Part shown: piece by piece, positions 17,001 to 25,993 of the stretch
Layout: the number at the start of each line of letters is the position of its first letter
Numbering within the stretch: position 1 is the first letter of the stretch
Assembly: GCA_902788705.1 (NCBI GenBank)
Contig: CADALE010000019.1
Coordinates: 1-64,000 of the forward strand
DNA: 64,000 nucleotides
Reading direction: 5' to 3'
Source of the DNA: an uncultured Coriobacteriaceae bacterium
GTDB taxonomy: Bacteria > Actinomycetota > Coriobacteriia > Coriobacteriales > Atopobiaceae
The notes under the pieces: model-generated
Seen by the model: only the letters and a program-made list of their open reading frames with translations
What the model was told of the DNA's origin: nothing
Databases searched by the model: none
Translations under genes and position numbers: made by a program

Positions 17001-18612
17001 TCCCCCGCCCCACCACGACATCTACTCAATCGAAGACCTCGCCGAGCTCATCTTTGACCTGAAGTGCGCCAACCCCCAGGCACGCATCAGCGTGAAGCTG
17101 GTCAGCGAGGCAGGCGTGGGGACCATCGCCACCGGCGTTGCCAAGGGCGGGGCCGCAAAGATCTTGATCTCTGGCTCCAACGGCGGCACCGGCGCTGCTC
17201 CACGCGACTCCATCTACCATGCGGGCCTCCCCTGGGAGCTGGGCCTAGCCGAGGCGCAGCAGACACTGCTCATGAACGGCCTCCGTTCGCGTGTGACGCT
17301 CGAGACCGACGGCAAGCTCATGGATGGGCGAGATGTCGCCATTGCGGCTTTGTTGGGCGCCGAGGAGTTTGGGTTCGCCACCATGCCGCTGGTGGCCATG
17401 GGCTGCCTCATGCAGCGCGACTGCCACCAAGACACCTGCCCCGTTGGCATCTGCACCCAAGACGAGTGCCTGCGTAGGCGCTTTGCCGGCAAGCCCGAGC
17501 ATGTGGTCACCTTCATGACCTTCGTTGCGCAGAGCCTGCGCGAGCACATGGCGCGCCTGGGCTTCCGCACGGTTGACGAGATGGTCGGTCACCCCGAATG
17601 CCTACGCCAACGCGCGGTCGACGGCCATCAAAAGGCCAACTCCTGTGACCTCTCCGCACTCCTCTATCAGGCAACGCCCCAGCTTGCAGAGCCCATACCG
17701 GGCGCTGACGGCGTGCGCTTCCACCCTGAAATGGCGGCGGACCTGCACCTTGACGAAACGCTGGACGCCACGCTCTTCGTCCCATACACCACCAGTGCCC
17801 GCGAGCACATGGTCCCCGTGCGCTTCCATGCGGATATCGACAACGTCAACCGCTGCGTAGGCACCATGCTGGGCTCGGCTGTAACCGAGGCCCACCCCGA
17901 GGGCCTGCCCGAGGGTGCCGTCACCATCGACTGCGAGGGATCGGGAGGACAGAGCTTCGCGGCGTTCCTCCCGCGTGGCATCACGCTCAACATCGAGGGC
18001 GACGCCAACGACTACGTGGGCAAGGGTCTCTCGGGAGGCATCGTGTCGGTGCGGCCGTGTGCCGACGCAACCTACAAGTTCGACGAGAACGTGAGCGTGG
18101 GTAACGTCGCCTTCTATGGGGCGACAAGCGGCAAGGGCTTTGTGAACGGCCTTGCCGGACAGCGCTTTGGCGTGCGTAACTCCGGTGCGACGCTCGTGGT
18201 GGAGGGCGTGGGCAACCACGGCTGCGAGTACATGACGGGCGGCACCGTCCTCGTTTTGGGCGAGGTGGGCCAGAACTTTGCCGCGGGCATGAGCGGTGGC
18301 ACAGCCTATGTCTACGACGAGCTACGCACCTTTGAGGCGCGCTGCAACAAGGACATGGTCGACATCACCCGACCCACAGACGCCGAGCTTGAGCAAATCA
18401 GAAATCTCATAGAGGAGCACGTGGAACGGACGGCAAGCCCGCGCGGCATTAAGCTGCTCTACCAGTTTGCTGACGCACGCAGGCACTTCGTGAAGGTAGT
18501 ACCCCACGAGTACCAGCAAATCATGGACCGGGCAGACCTCGAGCAGGCGAGCGGCGTAAGCCGAGAAGAGGCCATTGAGCTCGCCTTCGAGTCGCTCAGG
18601 AAGGAGGCGTAG
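14023..18612 (+). CDS. gltB: Glutamate synthase, large subunit
   Basis: A 1529-residue protein, the normal size for GltB. It transfers the amide nitrogen of glutamine to 2-oxoglutarate, giving two glutamates. The N-terminal class II glutaminase domain begins with HDACGIGAL, where Cys19 becomes the nucleophile after removal of a short propeptide. The FMN-binding synthase domain contains FGSISQEAHECLA and ISGSNGGTGAAP. The iron-sulfur cysteines are seen as CLMQRDCHQDTC (Cys1128, 1134, 1139). A GXGXG beta-helix domain with repeats such as GLSGGIV and MSGGTAYVYDEL closes the protein. AAGGAGGG precedes the ATG. gltD follows after 4 nt. Confidence 0.98.
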   Translation: MKLTGTSGLYRPEFEHDACGIGALAHLKGERSHRMVDDALSVLVNLEHRGGKGLEANTGDGAGILFQVPHRFFRKEAQKCGHLLPDEGDYGVAMLFCPQDQRGVLDARRIFEDGCAAEGVPVLFWREVPVDDHDLGATARACMPTILQAFVARPANVSPGDDFERKLYVCRRTIEKRGDASHELENKIFYICSMSSRTIVYKGMLVATQMRGFYLDLNDAAVESSLALVHSRYSTNTTPSWERAHPNRLIIHNGEINTLRGNVNWLRAREPHLYSPVLGSSIRKVLPVINREGSDSAILDNVLEFLVMNGRDLARSVTLMIPEPWERNEQLSDARRSYDAYQSMLMEPWDGPAAIAFSDGVRMGAVLDRNGLRPARYYVTRDDRLILASEVGAIDVDPAIILQAGCLGPGEMLVVDPHQGRVIWNDELRNGYAAQKPFRSWLDAETVDVGNLPLPVQGGHHPDEETPLAHRLASHGYHFDDIEEVVRPMAETGNVPLASMGTDVPPAILSRCARSFFDYFNELFAQVTNPPIDALRESLVTSGVLYLGNHGNLLEDCRDTCRLVRLLGPILSDSDFERICGIDRVGFHVATFKATYAANRGPHALERALDELDRNVEAAVRDGANIVVISDRASADEVPIPSLLSLGSVHNHLIRSGIRMQTDLVVETGDAISPHDYAALVGYSASGIHPYLAHDCIADLVTRGTIALPAQEAQGNYDRALTAGIVSIMSKMGISTMQGYHSAQIFEVLGLDDSVVRRCFAGTTSRIGGIDLQGIQREADERYRQAHARGLSTIWQLSSSGITKWRPAGEEHLITPQAIYLLQRACRENDYALFGEYCAEVHRSGKTVQLRDLLELVPLATGPVPLDEVEPVSSIVRRFNTGAMSFGSISQEAHECLAIAMNRLRGRSNTGEGGEDPARETPLATGDSMNSAIKQVASGRFGVTSRYLGSATEIQIKMAQGAKPGEGGHLPGRKVWPWVARIRHSTPGVGLISPPPHHDIYSIEDLAELIFDLKCANPQARISVKLVSEAGVGTIATGVAKGGAAKILISGSNGGTGAAPRDSIYHAGLPWELGLAEAQQTLLMNGLRSRVTLETDGKLMDGRDVAIAALLGAEEFGFATMPLVAMGCLMQRDCHQDTCPVGICTQDECLRRRFAGKPEHVVTFMTFVAQSLREHMARLGFRTVDEMVGHPECLRQRAVDGHQKANSCDLSALLYQATPQLAEPIPGADGVRFHPEMAADLHLDETLDATLFVPYTTSAREHMVPVRFHADIDNVNRCVGTMLGSAVTEAHPEGLPEGAVTIDCEGSGGQSFAAFLPRGITLNIEGDANDYVGKGLSGGIVSVRPCADATYKFDENVSVGNVAFYGATSGKGFVNGLAGQRFGVRNSGATLVVEGVGNHGCEYMTGGTVLVLGEVGQNFAAGMSGGTAYVYDELRTFEARCNKDMVDITRPTDAELEQIRNLIEEHVERTASPRGIKLLYQFADARRHFVKVVPHEYQQIMDRADLEQASGVSREEAIELAFESLRKEA

Positions 18613-18616
18613 GAAC

Positions 18617-20080
18617 ATGGGAAAGCCAGGGGCCTACCTCATGGTCAGCCGACAGGAACACGGCATGCGCGAGCCCCGCAAGGCCGTGCGCGATTATGAC
18701 GAGCTGGCATTGCCCCTTGCCACCGAGGCGCAGCAGGTGCAGGCAAGCCGCTGCATGTATTGCGGCGTCGCCTTCTGCCAGGTAGGAGCACGCTTTGGCG
18801 ACGCCCGTCCCTCAGGATGTCCGCTACACAACCTCATACCTGAGTGGAATGACCTCGTCTTCCGCGGGATGTGGGACGAAGCCGCGGAGCGACTCGCGCT
18901 CACCAACCCCTTTCCCGAGTTTACGGGCAGAGTGTGCCCAGCGCTCTGCGAGGCGGCCTGCAACCTGGGGCTCCACGACGACGCGACCACCATCAGGGAC
19001 AATGAGCGCGCCATCTCTGACCATGCATGGGCGCACGACCTCGGCATGCTTGGCCTTGAGGCGCCGCCAGAAGGTGCGCCGAAGGTGGCCGTTATCGGGT
19101 CGGGACCTGCCGGCCTTGCTACCGCTTGGGAACTTGCGAGACGCGGCGCCCAGGTGACGCTTGTGGAGCGTGACGACCGCGCAGGTGGCCTCCTCATGTA
19201 CGGCATACCCAACATGAAGCTGCCCAAGGAGGTGGTGGAGCGCCGCGCATCGCTGATAGCATCCTCCGGCATCGACGTGCTCTGCGACACCGACGCGGCT
19301 GATCCGGCCATCGCAACGACGCTTGTCTCCTCGCACGATGCGGTGGTCATCACCACCGGCGCACGCAAGGCGCGCACGCTTGCGGTGCCAGGCTCGGACA
19401 CGAGCGGCGTCATCCTGGCTGTGGACTACCTCACCGCCGCGACCAGGGCTCTTCTCGATGGCAACGAACCGCAGGTCAACGCTGCTGGCTGCGACGTGGC
19501 GGTGATTGGCGGAGGGGACACGGGCACCGACTGCGTCGCGACGGCACTGAGGCAGGGGGCCGCCAGCGTAACTCAGCTGGAGTTCTTGCCCGAGCCACCC
19601 GCCTCACGCAGGGAGGGCGACATCTGGCCGCAGTGGCCCCAGGTACGCAAGGATGATTACGGCCAGCTAGAGGCCGCCGCCCTGCAGGGGTGCGATCCAC
19701 GACAATGGGCCGTCGACACGCTCGAGGTGCTGCAAGACGAGGGACGCGCCAGCGGCATCCGCGTCATGTCGCTCGACTGGTCTTCTGGCAAGCCCGTACG
19801 TCTTGCAGAGACGGAGCGCGTCATCCCGGTCCAGCTCGTGCTGTTAGCCATGGGATTCGTCGGCCCGGAGGACCAGGTATTCCGGACATTTGGCGTGACG
19901 TGTATCGATGACGAGCGCCATCTTCCCCTGACGCAAACGGATTCGCACCGCACCGTCTCAGAGAGCCATATTCCCATCTTTGTGGCAGGCGACTGCCGGA
20001 CTGGCTCGTCGCTCGTCGTTAACGCCATCGCCGACGGGCTCGCGTGCGCCGCAGAGGTGGCCGACACACTTGGCCTGTAA
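18617..20080 (+). CDS. gltD: Glutamate synthase, small subunit
   Basis: A 487-residue NADPH-oxidising partner of GltB that feeds electrons through FAD and 4Fe-4S clusters. The N-terminal cysteine-rich part (CMYCGVAFCQ, GCPLHNLIPEWND, CPALCEAACN) binds the clusters. Dinucleotide folds are VAVIGSGPAGLATAWELARRG (FAD, read from about 163) and VAVIGGGDTGTDCVATALRQG (NADPH, about 300), both visible with the ATG box DCRTGSSLVVNAIADG near the end. The ATG at 18617 lies 4 nt after the gltB stop and is preceded by GGAGGCGTAGGAAC, so an upstream in-frame start inside gltB is unlikely. dapF follows 15 bp later. Confidence 0.96.
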   Translation: MGKPGAYLMVSRQEHGMREPRKAVRDYDELALPLATEAQQVQASRCMYCGVAFCQVGARFGDARPSGCPLHNLIPEWNDLVFRGMWDEAAERLALTNPFPEFTGRVCPALCEAACNLGLHDDATTIRDNERAISDHAWAHDLGMLGLEAPPEGAPKVAVIGSGPAGLATAWELARRGAQVTLVERDDRAGGLLMYGIPNMKLPKEVVERRASLIASSGIDVLCDTDAADPAIATTLVSSHDAVVITTGARKARTLAVPGSDTSGVILAVDYLTAATRALLDGNEPQVNAAGCDVAVIGGGDTGTDCVATALRQGAASVTQLEFLPEPPASRREGDIWPQWPQVRKDDYGQLEAAALQGCDPRQWAVDTLEVLQDEGRASGIRVMSLDWSSGKPVRLAETERVIPVQLVLLAMGFVGPEDQVFRTFGVTCIDDERHLPLTQTDSHRTVSESHIPIFVAGDCRTGSSLVVNAIADGLACAAEVADTLGL

Positions 20081-20095
20081 GGGGGGGCTTCTCAC

Positions 20096-20905
20096 ATGCA
20101 CTTCACCAAGATGCACGGCCTAGGCAACGACTACCTCTACGTATATGGAGAGGTCCCCGCCAACGTATCCGAGCTTTCCATTCGCCTGTCTGACCGTCAC
20201 TTTGGCGTAGGATCCGACGGTATGATATTCATTGCTCCCGCCAAGTCGGCCGCCGCTGACTTCACCATGCGCATCTTCAACGCGGATGGCAGCGAGGCCA
20301 TGATGTGCGGAAACGGCATCCGCTGCGTGGGCAAGTACGTCTACGACAGAGGGCTGACGGACAAGACCACCATCGATATCGACACGCTCTCGGGCATCAA
20401 GCACCTCGTGCTGCAGATGCAGGACGACAAGGCATGCGGAGCGACCGTGAGCATGGGCCACGTCGTGGTGGGTGACGAGCTGACCATTCGGGTCGGGCCA
20501 CATGATGAGGACCCTGCACTTGCCTGCATGTCGGTCAACGTAGGCAACCCCCACGCGGTCTTCTTCGTACCCGACGCAGAGGCGGTCCCCCTGACCACGC
20601 TGGGGCCCCGCATCGAGCATCACACGTCATTTCCCGGCGGCGTCAACGCCGAGTTCGTGCAGGTACTCTCGCCACGCGAACTGCGCATGCGTGTGTGGGA
20701 GCGCGGGAGCGGCGTCACCTTGGCCTGTGGCACGGGTGCCTGCGCGTCGACTGCAGCGGCTGTCAGCAAGGGTCTCTGTCCCGCGGACGAGCCCGTCACG
20801 GTGCGGCTTGACGGCGGAGAACTGCAGATAACCGTCCAAGCGAACGGCGAGGTGCTCATGACCGGCCCCGCCACCACCGTCTACGAAGGGGAGGTTGCCC
20901 CGTGA
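20096..20905 (+). CDS. dapF: Diaminopimelate epimerase
   Basis: A 269-residue enzyme that converts LL- to meso-diaminopimelate for lysine and peptidoglycan. The two catalytic cysteines are both present: Cys71 in MMCGNGIRC and Cys211 in LACGTGACAS. The N-terminal TKMHGLGNDYLY and VGSDGMIFI motifs are diagnostic. The start has AAGGGGGGG ahead of it. It overlaps the next gene, dapL, by GTGA, indicating translational coupling. Together with DapL it forms the last two steps of the aminotransferase variant of the lysine pathway. Confidence 0.97.
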   Translation: MHFTKMHGLGNDYLYVYGEVPANVSELSIRLSDRHFGVGSDGMIFIAPAKSAAADFTMRIFNADGSEAMMCGNGIRCVGKYVYDRGLTDKTTIDIDTLSGIKHLVLQMQDDKACGATVSMGHVVVGDELTIRVGPHDEDPALACMSVNVGNPHAVFFVPDAEAVPLTTLGPRIEHHTSFPGGVNAEFVQVLSPRELRMRVWERGSGVTLACGTGACASTAAAVSKGLCPADEPVTVRLDGGELQITVQANGEVLMTGPATTVYEGEVAP

Positions 20906-22086
20906 TCACGCCCAACCGCAACTATGCCGAGCTCAAGGACTCATACCTCTTCGCGCGCATCGCTCAGAAGGTGAGTGCCTATCAGGCTCGCAATCCAGAC
21001 GTGCATCTTCTGCGCATGGGCATTGGCGACGTGTCCCTTCCGCTGTGCGATGCGGTCATCGATGCCCTCCGCCAGGCAGTGGATGATCAGGCAGACAAAG
21101 ACCGCTTTCAGGGATATCTCCCGGAGTGCGGTGCGCCCTTCCTCCGAGAGGCCATCGCCGCGCACTACCGCGCACGCGGGGTCGAGCTCTCGCCCGACGA
21201 GGTTTTCGTCTCCAGCGGGGCAAGCGACGAGCTGGGCGACATCCTCGACCTCTTTGACCGCTCGAGCACCGCTCTCGTCATCGAGCCCGCCTACCCCGCC
21301 TACGTGGACGCCAACGTCATGGCAGGCCGCACCATCGTCCACCTGCCTTCGAGCAAGGACGATGGCTTTCTACCCGAGCCAAGCGAAGAGTCGCTGGCAG
21401 ACCTCATCTACCTGTGCTCACCCAACAACCCCACCGGCGCCACCTTCAGCCGGGCACAGCTGCAGCGCTGGGTGGACTTTGCCAACGAGCATGGCTCGGT
21501 CATCCTGTTTGATGCCGCCTACGAAGCCTTTATTGAGGACCCAGACCTCCCACGCTCCATCATGGAAATCGAAGGCGCGATGGCCTGCGCCATCGAAATC
21601 TGCTCTCTTTCCAAGACGGCCGGCTTCACGGGCACGCGGCTTGGCTACACGGTGGTGCCCAAGACGCTCATGCGCGCAGGCATGAGCCTGAACGACATGT
21701 GGGTGCGCAACCGCACCACCAAGACCAATGGCGTCTCGTACGTCATCCAACGTGGTGGCGCGGCTGTCTTCACGCCCGAGGGCCAGCGCCAGATTTGCGA
21801 GAACCTGCGCTACTACAAGGAGAACTCGCGCATCCTCATGCAAGCGCTCGATCAAGCAGGCATCTGGTACTGCGGTGGGAGAAACGCCCCGTACCTTTGG
21901 GTCGAGTGCCCAGACGGCATGGGCAGCTGGGAGTTCTTTGACTACCTGCTCAACGAGGCGCAGGTCGTGGGTACGCCAGGCGAGGGCTTTGGCGCATGCG
22001 GCGAGGGATACTTCCGTTTATCTACCTTCGGGAACCACGAGGACACAAAGAAGGCCGCTCAAAGGCTGCTTGACCTGCTTACGTAA
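20902..22086 (+). CDS. dapL: LL-diaminopimelate aminotransferase
   Basis: A 394-residue class I/II aminotransferase. It makes LL-diaminopimelate directly from tetrahydrodipicolinate with glutamate as donor, bypassing the succinylase or acetylase steps. It opens with the DapL-typical NRNYAELKDSYLFARI. The PLP lysine is K238 in SLSKTAGFTGTRLGY. Other signs are GIGDVSLPL and CSPNNPTGA. It starts with GTG overlapping the dapF stop by four bases. Glutamate made by GltBD upstream is its amino donor, so gltBD-dapFL is a coherent unit. Confidence 0.95.
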   Translation: MITPNRNYAELKDSYLFARIAQKVSAYQARNPDVHLLRMGIGDVSLPLCDAVIDALRQAVDDQADKDRFQGYLPECGAPFLREAIAAHYRARGVELSPDEVFVSSGASDELGDILDLFDRSSTALVIEPAYPAYVDANVMAGRTIVHLPSSKDDGFLPEPSEESLADLIYLCSPNNPTGATFSRAQLQRWVDFANEHGSVILFDAAYEAFIEDPDLPRSIMEIEGAMACAIEICSLSKTAGFTGTRLGYTVVPKTLMRAGMSLNDMWVRNRTTKTNGVSYVIQRGGAAVFTPEGQRQICENLRYYKENSRILMQALDQAGIWYCGGRNAPYLWVECPDGMGSWEFFDYLLNEAQVVGTPGEGFGACGEGYFRLSTFGNHEDTKKAAQRLLDLLT

Positions 22087-22211
22087 GGTCTGAGACGAGC
22101 AACGGGCGAACGTCGAAATCCAGATGCTACGTCGGCGCAATCGCGCCTTAACAGTCTGGCTCCTTTTGGCGCGACACCCTCTCATTCGAGCGAAACAAAC
22201 CGCAGGTAGTC

Positions 22212-22228
22212 TCATGTGCGTCACATGA
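22212..22228. promoter_or_regulatory. Candidate operator palindrome upstream of glnN
   Basis: TCATGTGCGTCACATGA is a perfect palindrome of two 7-bp arms around CGT. It is centred about 49 bp before the glnN start, in the 182-bp gap after dapL. The position suits a repressor site controlling glutamine synthetase; the binding protein is unknown. Confidence 0.45.
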
Positions 22229-22268
22229 TGCGCCGCGCGTGCGCATGGTTCAAGAAGGGAGATTTGCC

Positions 22269-24329
22269 ATGGCCCAAGACAAGGTCAGTGCGGAGTGGGG
22301 AGAGCTGCTCTTCACGGACGCGGACATGCAAGAGCGTCTTTCCAGGCCCACGTACAAGAAGCTCAAGAAGGTCATCGACGAGGGGGCGCCCCTTGACCTC
22401 GACATCGCCAACGAGGTGGCCCACGCCATGAAGGAGTGGGCGCTGGAGAAGGGCGCCACGCACTTCACCCACTGGTTCCAGCCATTGACGGGCATCACGT
22501 CGGAGAAGCACGACGGCTTCCTGACACCGCGCTCTGACGGCACAATCCTCATGTCGTTCAGTGGCAAGGAGCTGGTCCAGGGCGAGCCCGACGCCTCCTC
22601 GTTCCCCTCGGGAGGCCTCCGGGCCACCTTCGAGGCCCGCGGATACACCGTCTGGGATCCCATGAGTCCCGCCTTCATTAAGGACGAGGTGCTCTGCATC
22701 CCCACGGCGTTCATCTCCTACACCGGCGAGGCGCTCGACAAGAAGACACCGCTCCTGCGCTCGCAGAACGCCCTCGAGGTGCAGGCAAAGCGCGTCCTGC
22801 TCCTGTTTGGCCGCGAGCCCAAGCGCGTCTTCACCACCGTCGGCCCCGAGCAGGAGTACTTCCTCATCAGGGAGGAGGACTACAAAGCCCGTCCGGACCT
22901 CATCCTCACCGGCCGCACCCTCTTTGGCTGCGCACCGGCCAAGGGCCAGGAGCTTGAGGAGCACTACTTCGGCGCGATCCGTCCCACCGTCAGCGAATTC
23001 ATGAAGGAGCTCGACGACGAGCTATGGAAGCTGGGCATCCCCGCCAAGACCAAGCACAACGAGGTCGCCCCCTGCCAGCACGAGCTCGCACCGGTCTTCG
23101 AGAAGGGCTCCACGGCCGTCGACGACAACCTCCTCACCATGGAGAAGATGCGCATTCTGGCCAGCCATTTTGGGCTCGTATGCCTGCAGCACGAGAAGCC
23201 GTTCGAGTACGTCAACGGATCGGGCAAGCACAACAACTGGTCCATCAGCGCCGATGACAAGAACCTCCTCGAGCCCGGCCCCGATCCTGAGCACAACCTG
23301 CAGTTCCTCGTGTTCCTGGCGTGCCTCGTGGCCGCCGTCGACGAGCATGCGGACCTCATGCGCATGTCCGTGGCCTCCGCCGGCAACGACCATCGCCTTG
23401 GTGCCAACGAGGCACCGCCGGCCATCGTCTCCATCTTCCTGGGAGACAACCTCTCCCCGGTCGTCGAGGCACTGATCCACAAGGAGCACGCTGACGTCGC
23501 GGAGCGTGAGCTCATTGACCTGGGCATCCCGCAGCTGCCGGCGGTGCTGCGCGACAACACCGACCGCAACCGCACCTCGCCCTTCGCCTTCACGGGCAAC
23601 AAGTTCGAGTTCCGCATGTGCGGAAGCCAGCAGAACCTGGTGGCCGAGCAGTGCGAGCGCTTCTGCGACTACGTGGCCGACCGCTCTGACGAGCCCTTCA
23701 CCGTCGTGGCCATGCGCTTCGTGCGCCACACCTTCCGCGACCACCAGCGCATCATCTTTGACGGCAACGGTTACTCCGCTGACTGGGAGGAGGAAGCCCT
23801 GCGTCGCGGCCTGCCCAACCTCAAGACCACGCCCGATGCCCTCGGCGCCCTCATGGACCCCGACAACATCGCGCTCTTCGAGAGGTATGGCGTGCTCAAC
23901 GAGGCCGAGCTGCACGCGCGCTATATCGCGAAGTCCGAGCAGTACGCCAAGCTCATCAACATCGAGGCAAACACCATGACGTACATGGCACGCCACATGT
24001 ACCTGCCTGCGCTCATGGGCTACTCAGGCGAACTGGCAGAGACCGTCGCCACCAAGGCTGGCCTAGGCGTCGCGGGCAAGGCCGAGAAGGACGTAGTGGA
24101 GAGGATTACCGCAGGTATTGACGAGGTGTACGAGCTCACGGCAAGGCTTGAGGAGCTAGCTGGCCACGCCGCCTCAAAGGCCAACCCCACCGAACGCTGC
24201 GCACTCTGCCGAGACGAGGTCATCCCCACCATGGACGCCCTGCGTGCCGCGGTTGACGCCATGGAGCGCCTGTGCGGCGAGGACTGGTGGCCCGTCCCCA
24301 GCTATAACCAGATGCTCTTCTACGTGTAA
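22269..24329 (+). CDS. glnN: Glutamine synthetase, type III
   Basis: A 686-residue GSIII enzyme, much longer than type I (about 450). It makes glutamine from glutamate, ammonia and ATP. Features seen are the GSIII N-terminal region ([19 protein letters not shown]), the ATP/metal segment [39 protein letters not shown] and [19 protein letters not shown], then [11 protein letters not shown]. The C-terminal extension is typical of the type. The ATG at 22269 follows AAGGGAG; an in-frame ATG ten codons upstream is less well placed. No type I glnA is seen nearby. It lies between dapL and asnB, and a palindromic operator candidate is upstream. Confidence 0.96.
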   Translation: MAQDKVSAEWGELLFTDADMQERLSRPTYKKLKKVIDEGAPLDLDIANEVAHAMKEWALEKGATHFTHWFQPLTGITSEKHDGFLTPRSDGTILMSFSGKELVQGEPDASSFPSGGLRATFEARGYTVWDPMSPAFIKDEVLCIPTAFISYTGEALDKKTPLLRSQNALEVQAKRVLLLFGREPKRVFTTVGPEQEYFLIREEDYKARPDLILTGRTLFGCAPAKGQELEEHYFGAIRPTVSEFMKELDDELWKLGIPAKTKHNEVAPCQHELAPVFEKGSTAVDDNLLTMEKMRILASHFGLVCLQHEKPFEYVNGSGKHNNWSISADDKNLLEPGPDPEHNLQFLVFLACLVAAVDEHADLMRMSVASAGNDHRLGANEAPPAIVSIFLGDNLSPVVEALIHKEHADVAERELIDLGIPQLPAVLRDNTDRNRTSPFAFTGNKFEFRMCGSQQNLVAEQCERFCDYVADRSDEPFTVVAMRFVRHTFRDHQRIIFDGNGYSADWEEEALRRGLPNLKTTPDALGALMDPDNIALFERYGVLNEAELHARYIAKSEQYAKLINIEANTMTYMARHMYLPALMGYSGELAETVATKAGLGVAGKAEKDVVERITAGIDEVYELTARLEELAGHAASKANPTERCALCRDEVIPTMDALRAAVDAMERLCGEDWWPVPSYNQMLFYV

Positions 24330-24340
24330 GGCAATACATG

Positions 24341-24384
24341 CGCGCAAGGCGGGCGCAGCGGAAACGTTGTGCCCGCCTTGCGCG
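24341..24384. promoter_or_regulatory. Perfect 14-bp hairpin just upstream of asnB
   Basis: CGCGCAAGGCGGGC (24341-24354) pairs without mismatch with GCCCGCCTTGCGCG (24371-24384) over a 16-nt loop. It lies 12 bp past the glnN stop and 22 bp before the asnB start. There is no T run. It may act as a glnN 3' end, partial terminator or stability element. Confidence 0.65.
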
Positions 24385-24406
24385 TTGAAGGAGAAGGGCG
24401 GACGGT

Positions 24407-25990
24407 ATGTGCTCCATCATGGGTTACACTGGCGTCGACGTTGACCTCGACGCCTTCATGGAAGGCTTCGAGCGGACGGCCTCGCGTGGTCCCGACTGCT
24501 CGCGCGTCGTCGACACAGGCCACGGTCTGCTCGGCTTTCACCGGCTCTCCATCATGGGCCTCACCTCGTCGGGCATGCAACCCTTTGAGCTCGACGGAAG
24601 CTACGTGGTGTGCAACGGAGAGCTGTACGGATTCGAGAAGATGCGAGAGGGCCTTCGCGCAAAGGGCTATTCCTTCAAGAGCGACAGCGACTGCGAGATT
24701 CTGCTCCCTCTGTGGCGCGAGCACGGCACCGACCTCTTTAGGCTCCTCGATGCTGAGTTTGCCTGCATCATCTATGACGCGTTCACCAAGAGCTTCGTCG
24801 CGGCACGCGACCCCATCGGCATCAGGCCGCTCTACTATGGCCATGACCCGCGTGGGCGCATCGTCTTCGCGAGCGAAGCTAAGAACCTCGTCGGGATCGT
24901 AGACACCATCCTCCCCTTCCCACCTGGGCATTATTGGCAGGACGGCCGCTTCGTCTGCTACTGCGATATCGCGAAGGTCGACGAGGTCTGCCATGACGAC
25001 GTCGAGACCGCCTGCGCCACCATCCGCAAGAGGCTCGTGGCCGGCGTGCGCAAGCGCCTGGTCTCGGACGCCCGAGTTGGCTTCCTGCTCTCGGGCGGAC
25101 TCGACTCGTCGCTCGTCTGCGCCATCGCGGCACAAGAGCTTGACGTGCCCATCGAGACCTTCGCCATCGGCATGGAGGAAGACCCCATCGACCTCAAGTA
25201 CGCGCGGGAGACGGCCGCGTTCATCGGGAGCCACCACACCGAAGTGACCATGACGCCCGAGAAGGTCATCGACTCGCTGGAGGACGTCATCGCGCTTCTG
25301 GGCACCTATGACATCACCACCATCCGCGCCAGCATGGGCATGTACCTCGTCTGCAAGTACATCCACGAGCGTACCGACATCCGCGTCCTTCTCACCGGCG
25401 AGATCTCTGACGAGCTCTTCGGCTACAAGTACACGGACTTCGCACCCTCGGCTGAGGCCTTCCAGCAGGAGGCCAAGAAGCGTCTGCGCGAGCTCCACAT
25501 GTACGACGTCCTGCGCGCCGACCGCTGCATCTCGGTCAACTCGCTGGAGGCGCGCGTGCCCTTTGGCGACCTTGCCTTCGTGCACTACGTGATGGCGCTT
25601 GACCCCAAGCTCAAGCTCAACACGTACGGAAAGGGCAAGTACCTGCTGCGCCATGCCTTCGAGGGCACGGGGCTTCTGCCCGAGAGCATCCTCTGGCGCG
25701 AGAAGGCTGCCTTCTCTGATGCGGTGGGCCACTCTCTGGTGGACCACCTCAAGGAGTATGCCGAGCGGCACTACACGGACGAGGAGTTTGAGGAGCGACG
25801 ACAAGCCTACCCGTTTGCCCAGCCCTTCACCAAGGAGTCCCTCCTCTATCGCGAGCTCTTTGAGAAGCACTACCCCGGGCAGGCGCAGATGGTGGCCGGC
25901 TTCTGGATGCCCAACCGCAGCTGGAAGGGTTGCGACGTAAACGACCCCTCGGCGCGTGTGCTTTCCAACTACGGCGAGAGCGGGGTGTGA
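24407..25990 (+). CDS. asnB: Asparagine synthase (glutamine-hydrolysing)
   Basis: A 527-residue two-domain enzyme making asparagine from aspartate, ATP and glutamine. The N-terminal glutaminase starts MCSIMGYTG with nucleophile Cys2, and contains RGPD and CNGELYG. The synthetase domain has the pyrophosphatase loop LLSGGLDSSLVCAIA and later TGEISDELFGYKY and SLEARVPFGDLAFV. A GAAGGAGAAGGG ribosome site precedes the ATG. purF starts 3 bp after its stop, so they form one unit. The window also holds the ammonia-dependent asnA at 55220-56221. Confidence 0.95.
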   Translation: MCSIMGYTGVDVDLDAFMEGFERTASRGPDCSRVVDTGHGLLGFHRLSIMGLTSSGMQPFELDGSYVVCNGELYGFEKMREGLRAKGYSFKSDSDCEILLPLWREHGTDLFRLLDAEFACIIYDAFTKSFVAARDPIGIRPLYYGHDPRGRIVFASEAKNLVGIVDTILPFPPGHYWQDGRFVCYCDIAKVDEVCHDDVETACATIRKRLVAGVRKRLVSDARVGFLLSGGLDSSLVCAIAAQELDVPIETFAIGMEEDPIDLKYARETAAFIGSHHTEVTMTPEKVIDSLEDVIALLGTYDITTIRASMGMYLVCKYIHERTDIRVLLTGEISDELFGYKYTDFAPSAEAFQQEAKKRLRELHMYDVLRADRCISVNSLEARVPFGDLAFVHYVMALDPKLKLNTYGKGKYLLRHAFEGTGLLPESILWREKAAFSDAVGHSLVDHLKEYAERHYTDEEFEERRQAYPFAQPFTKESLLYRELFEKHYPGQAQMVAGFWMPNRSWKGCDVNDPSARVLSNYGESGV

Positions 25991-25993
25991 CGC

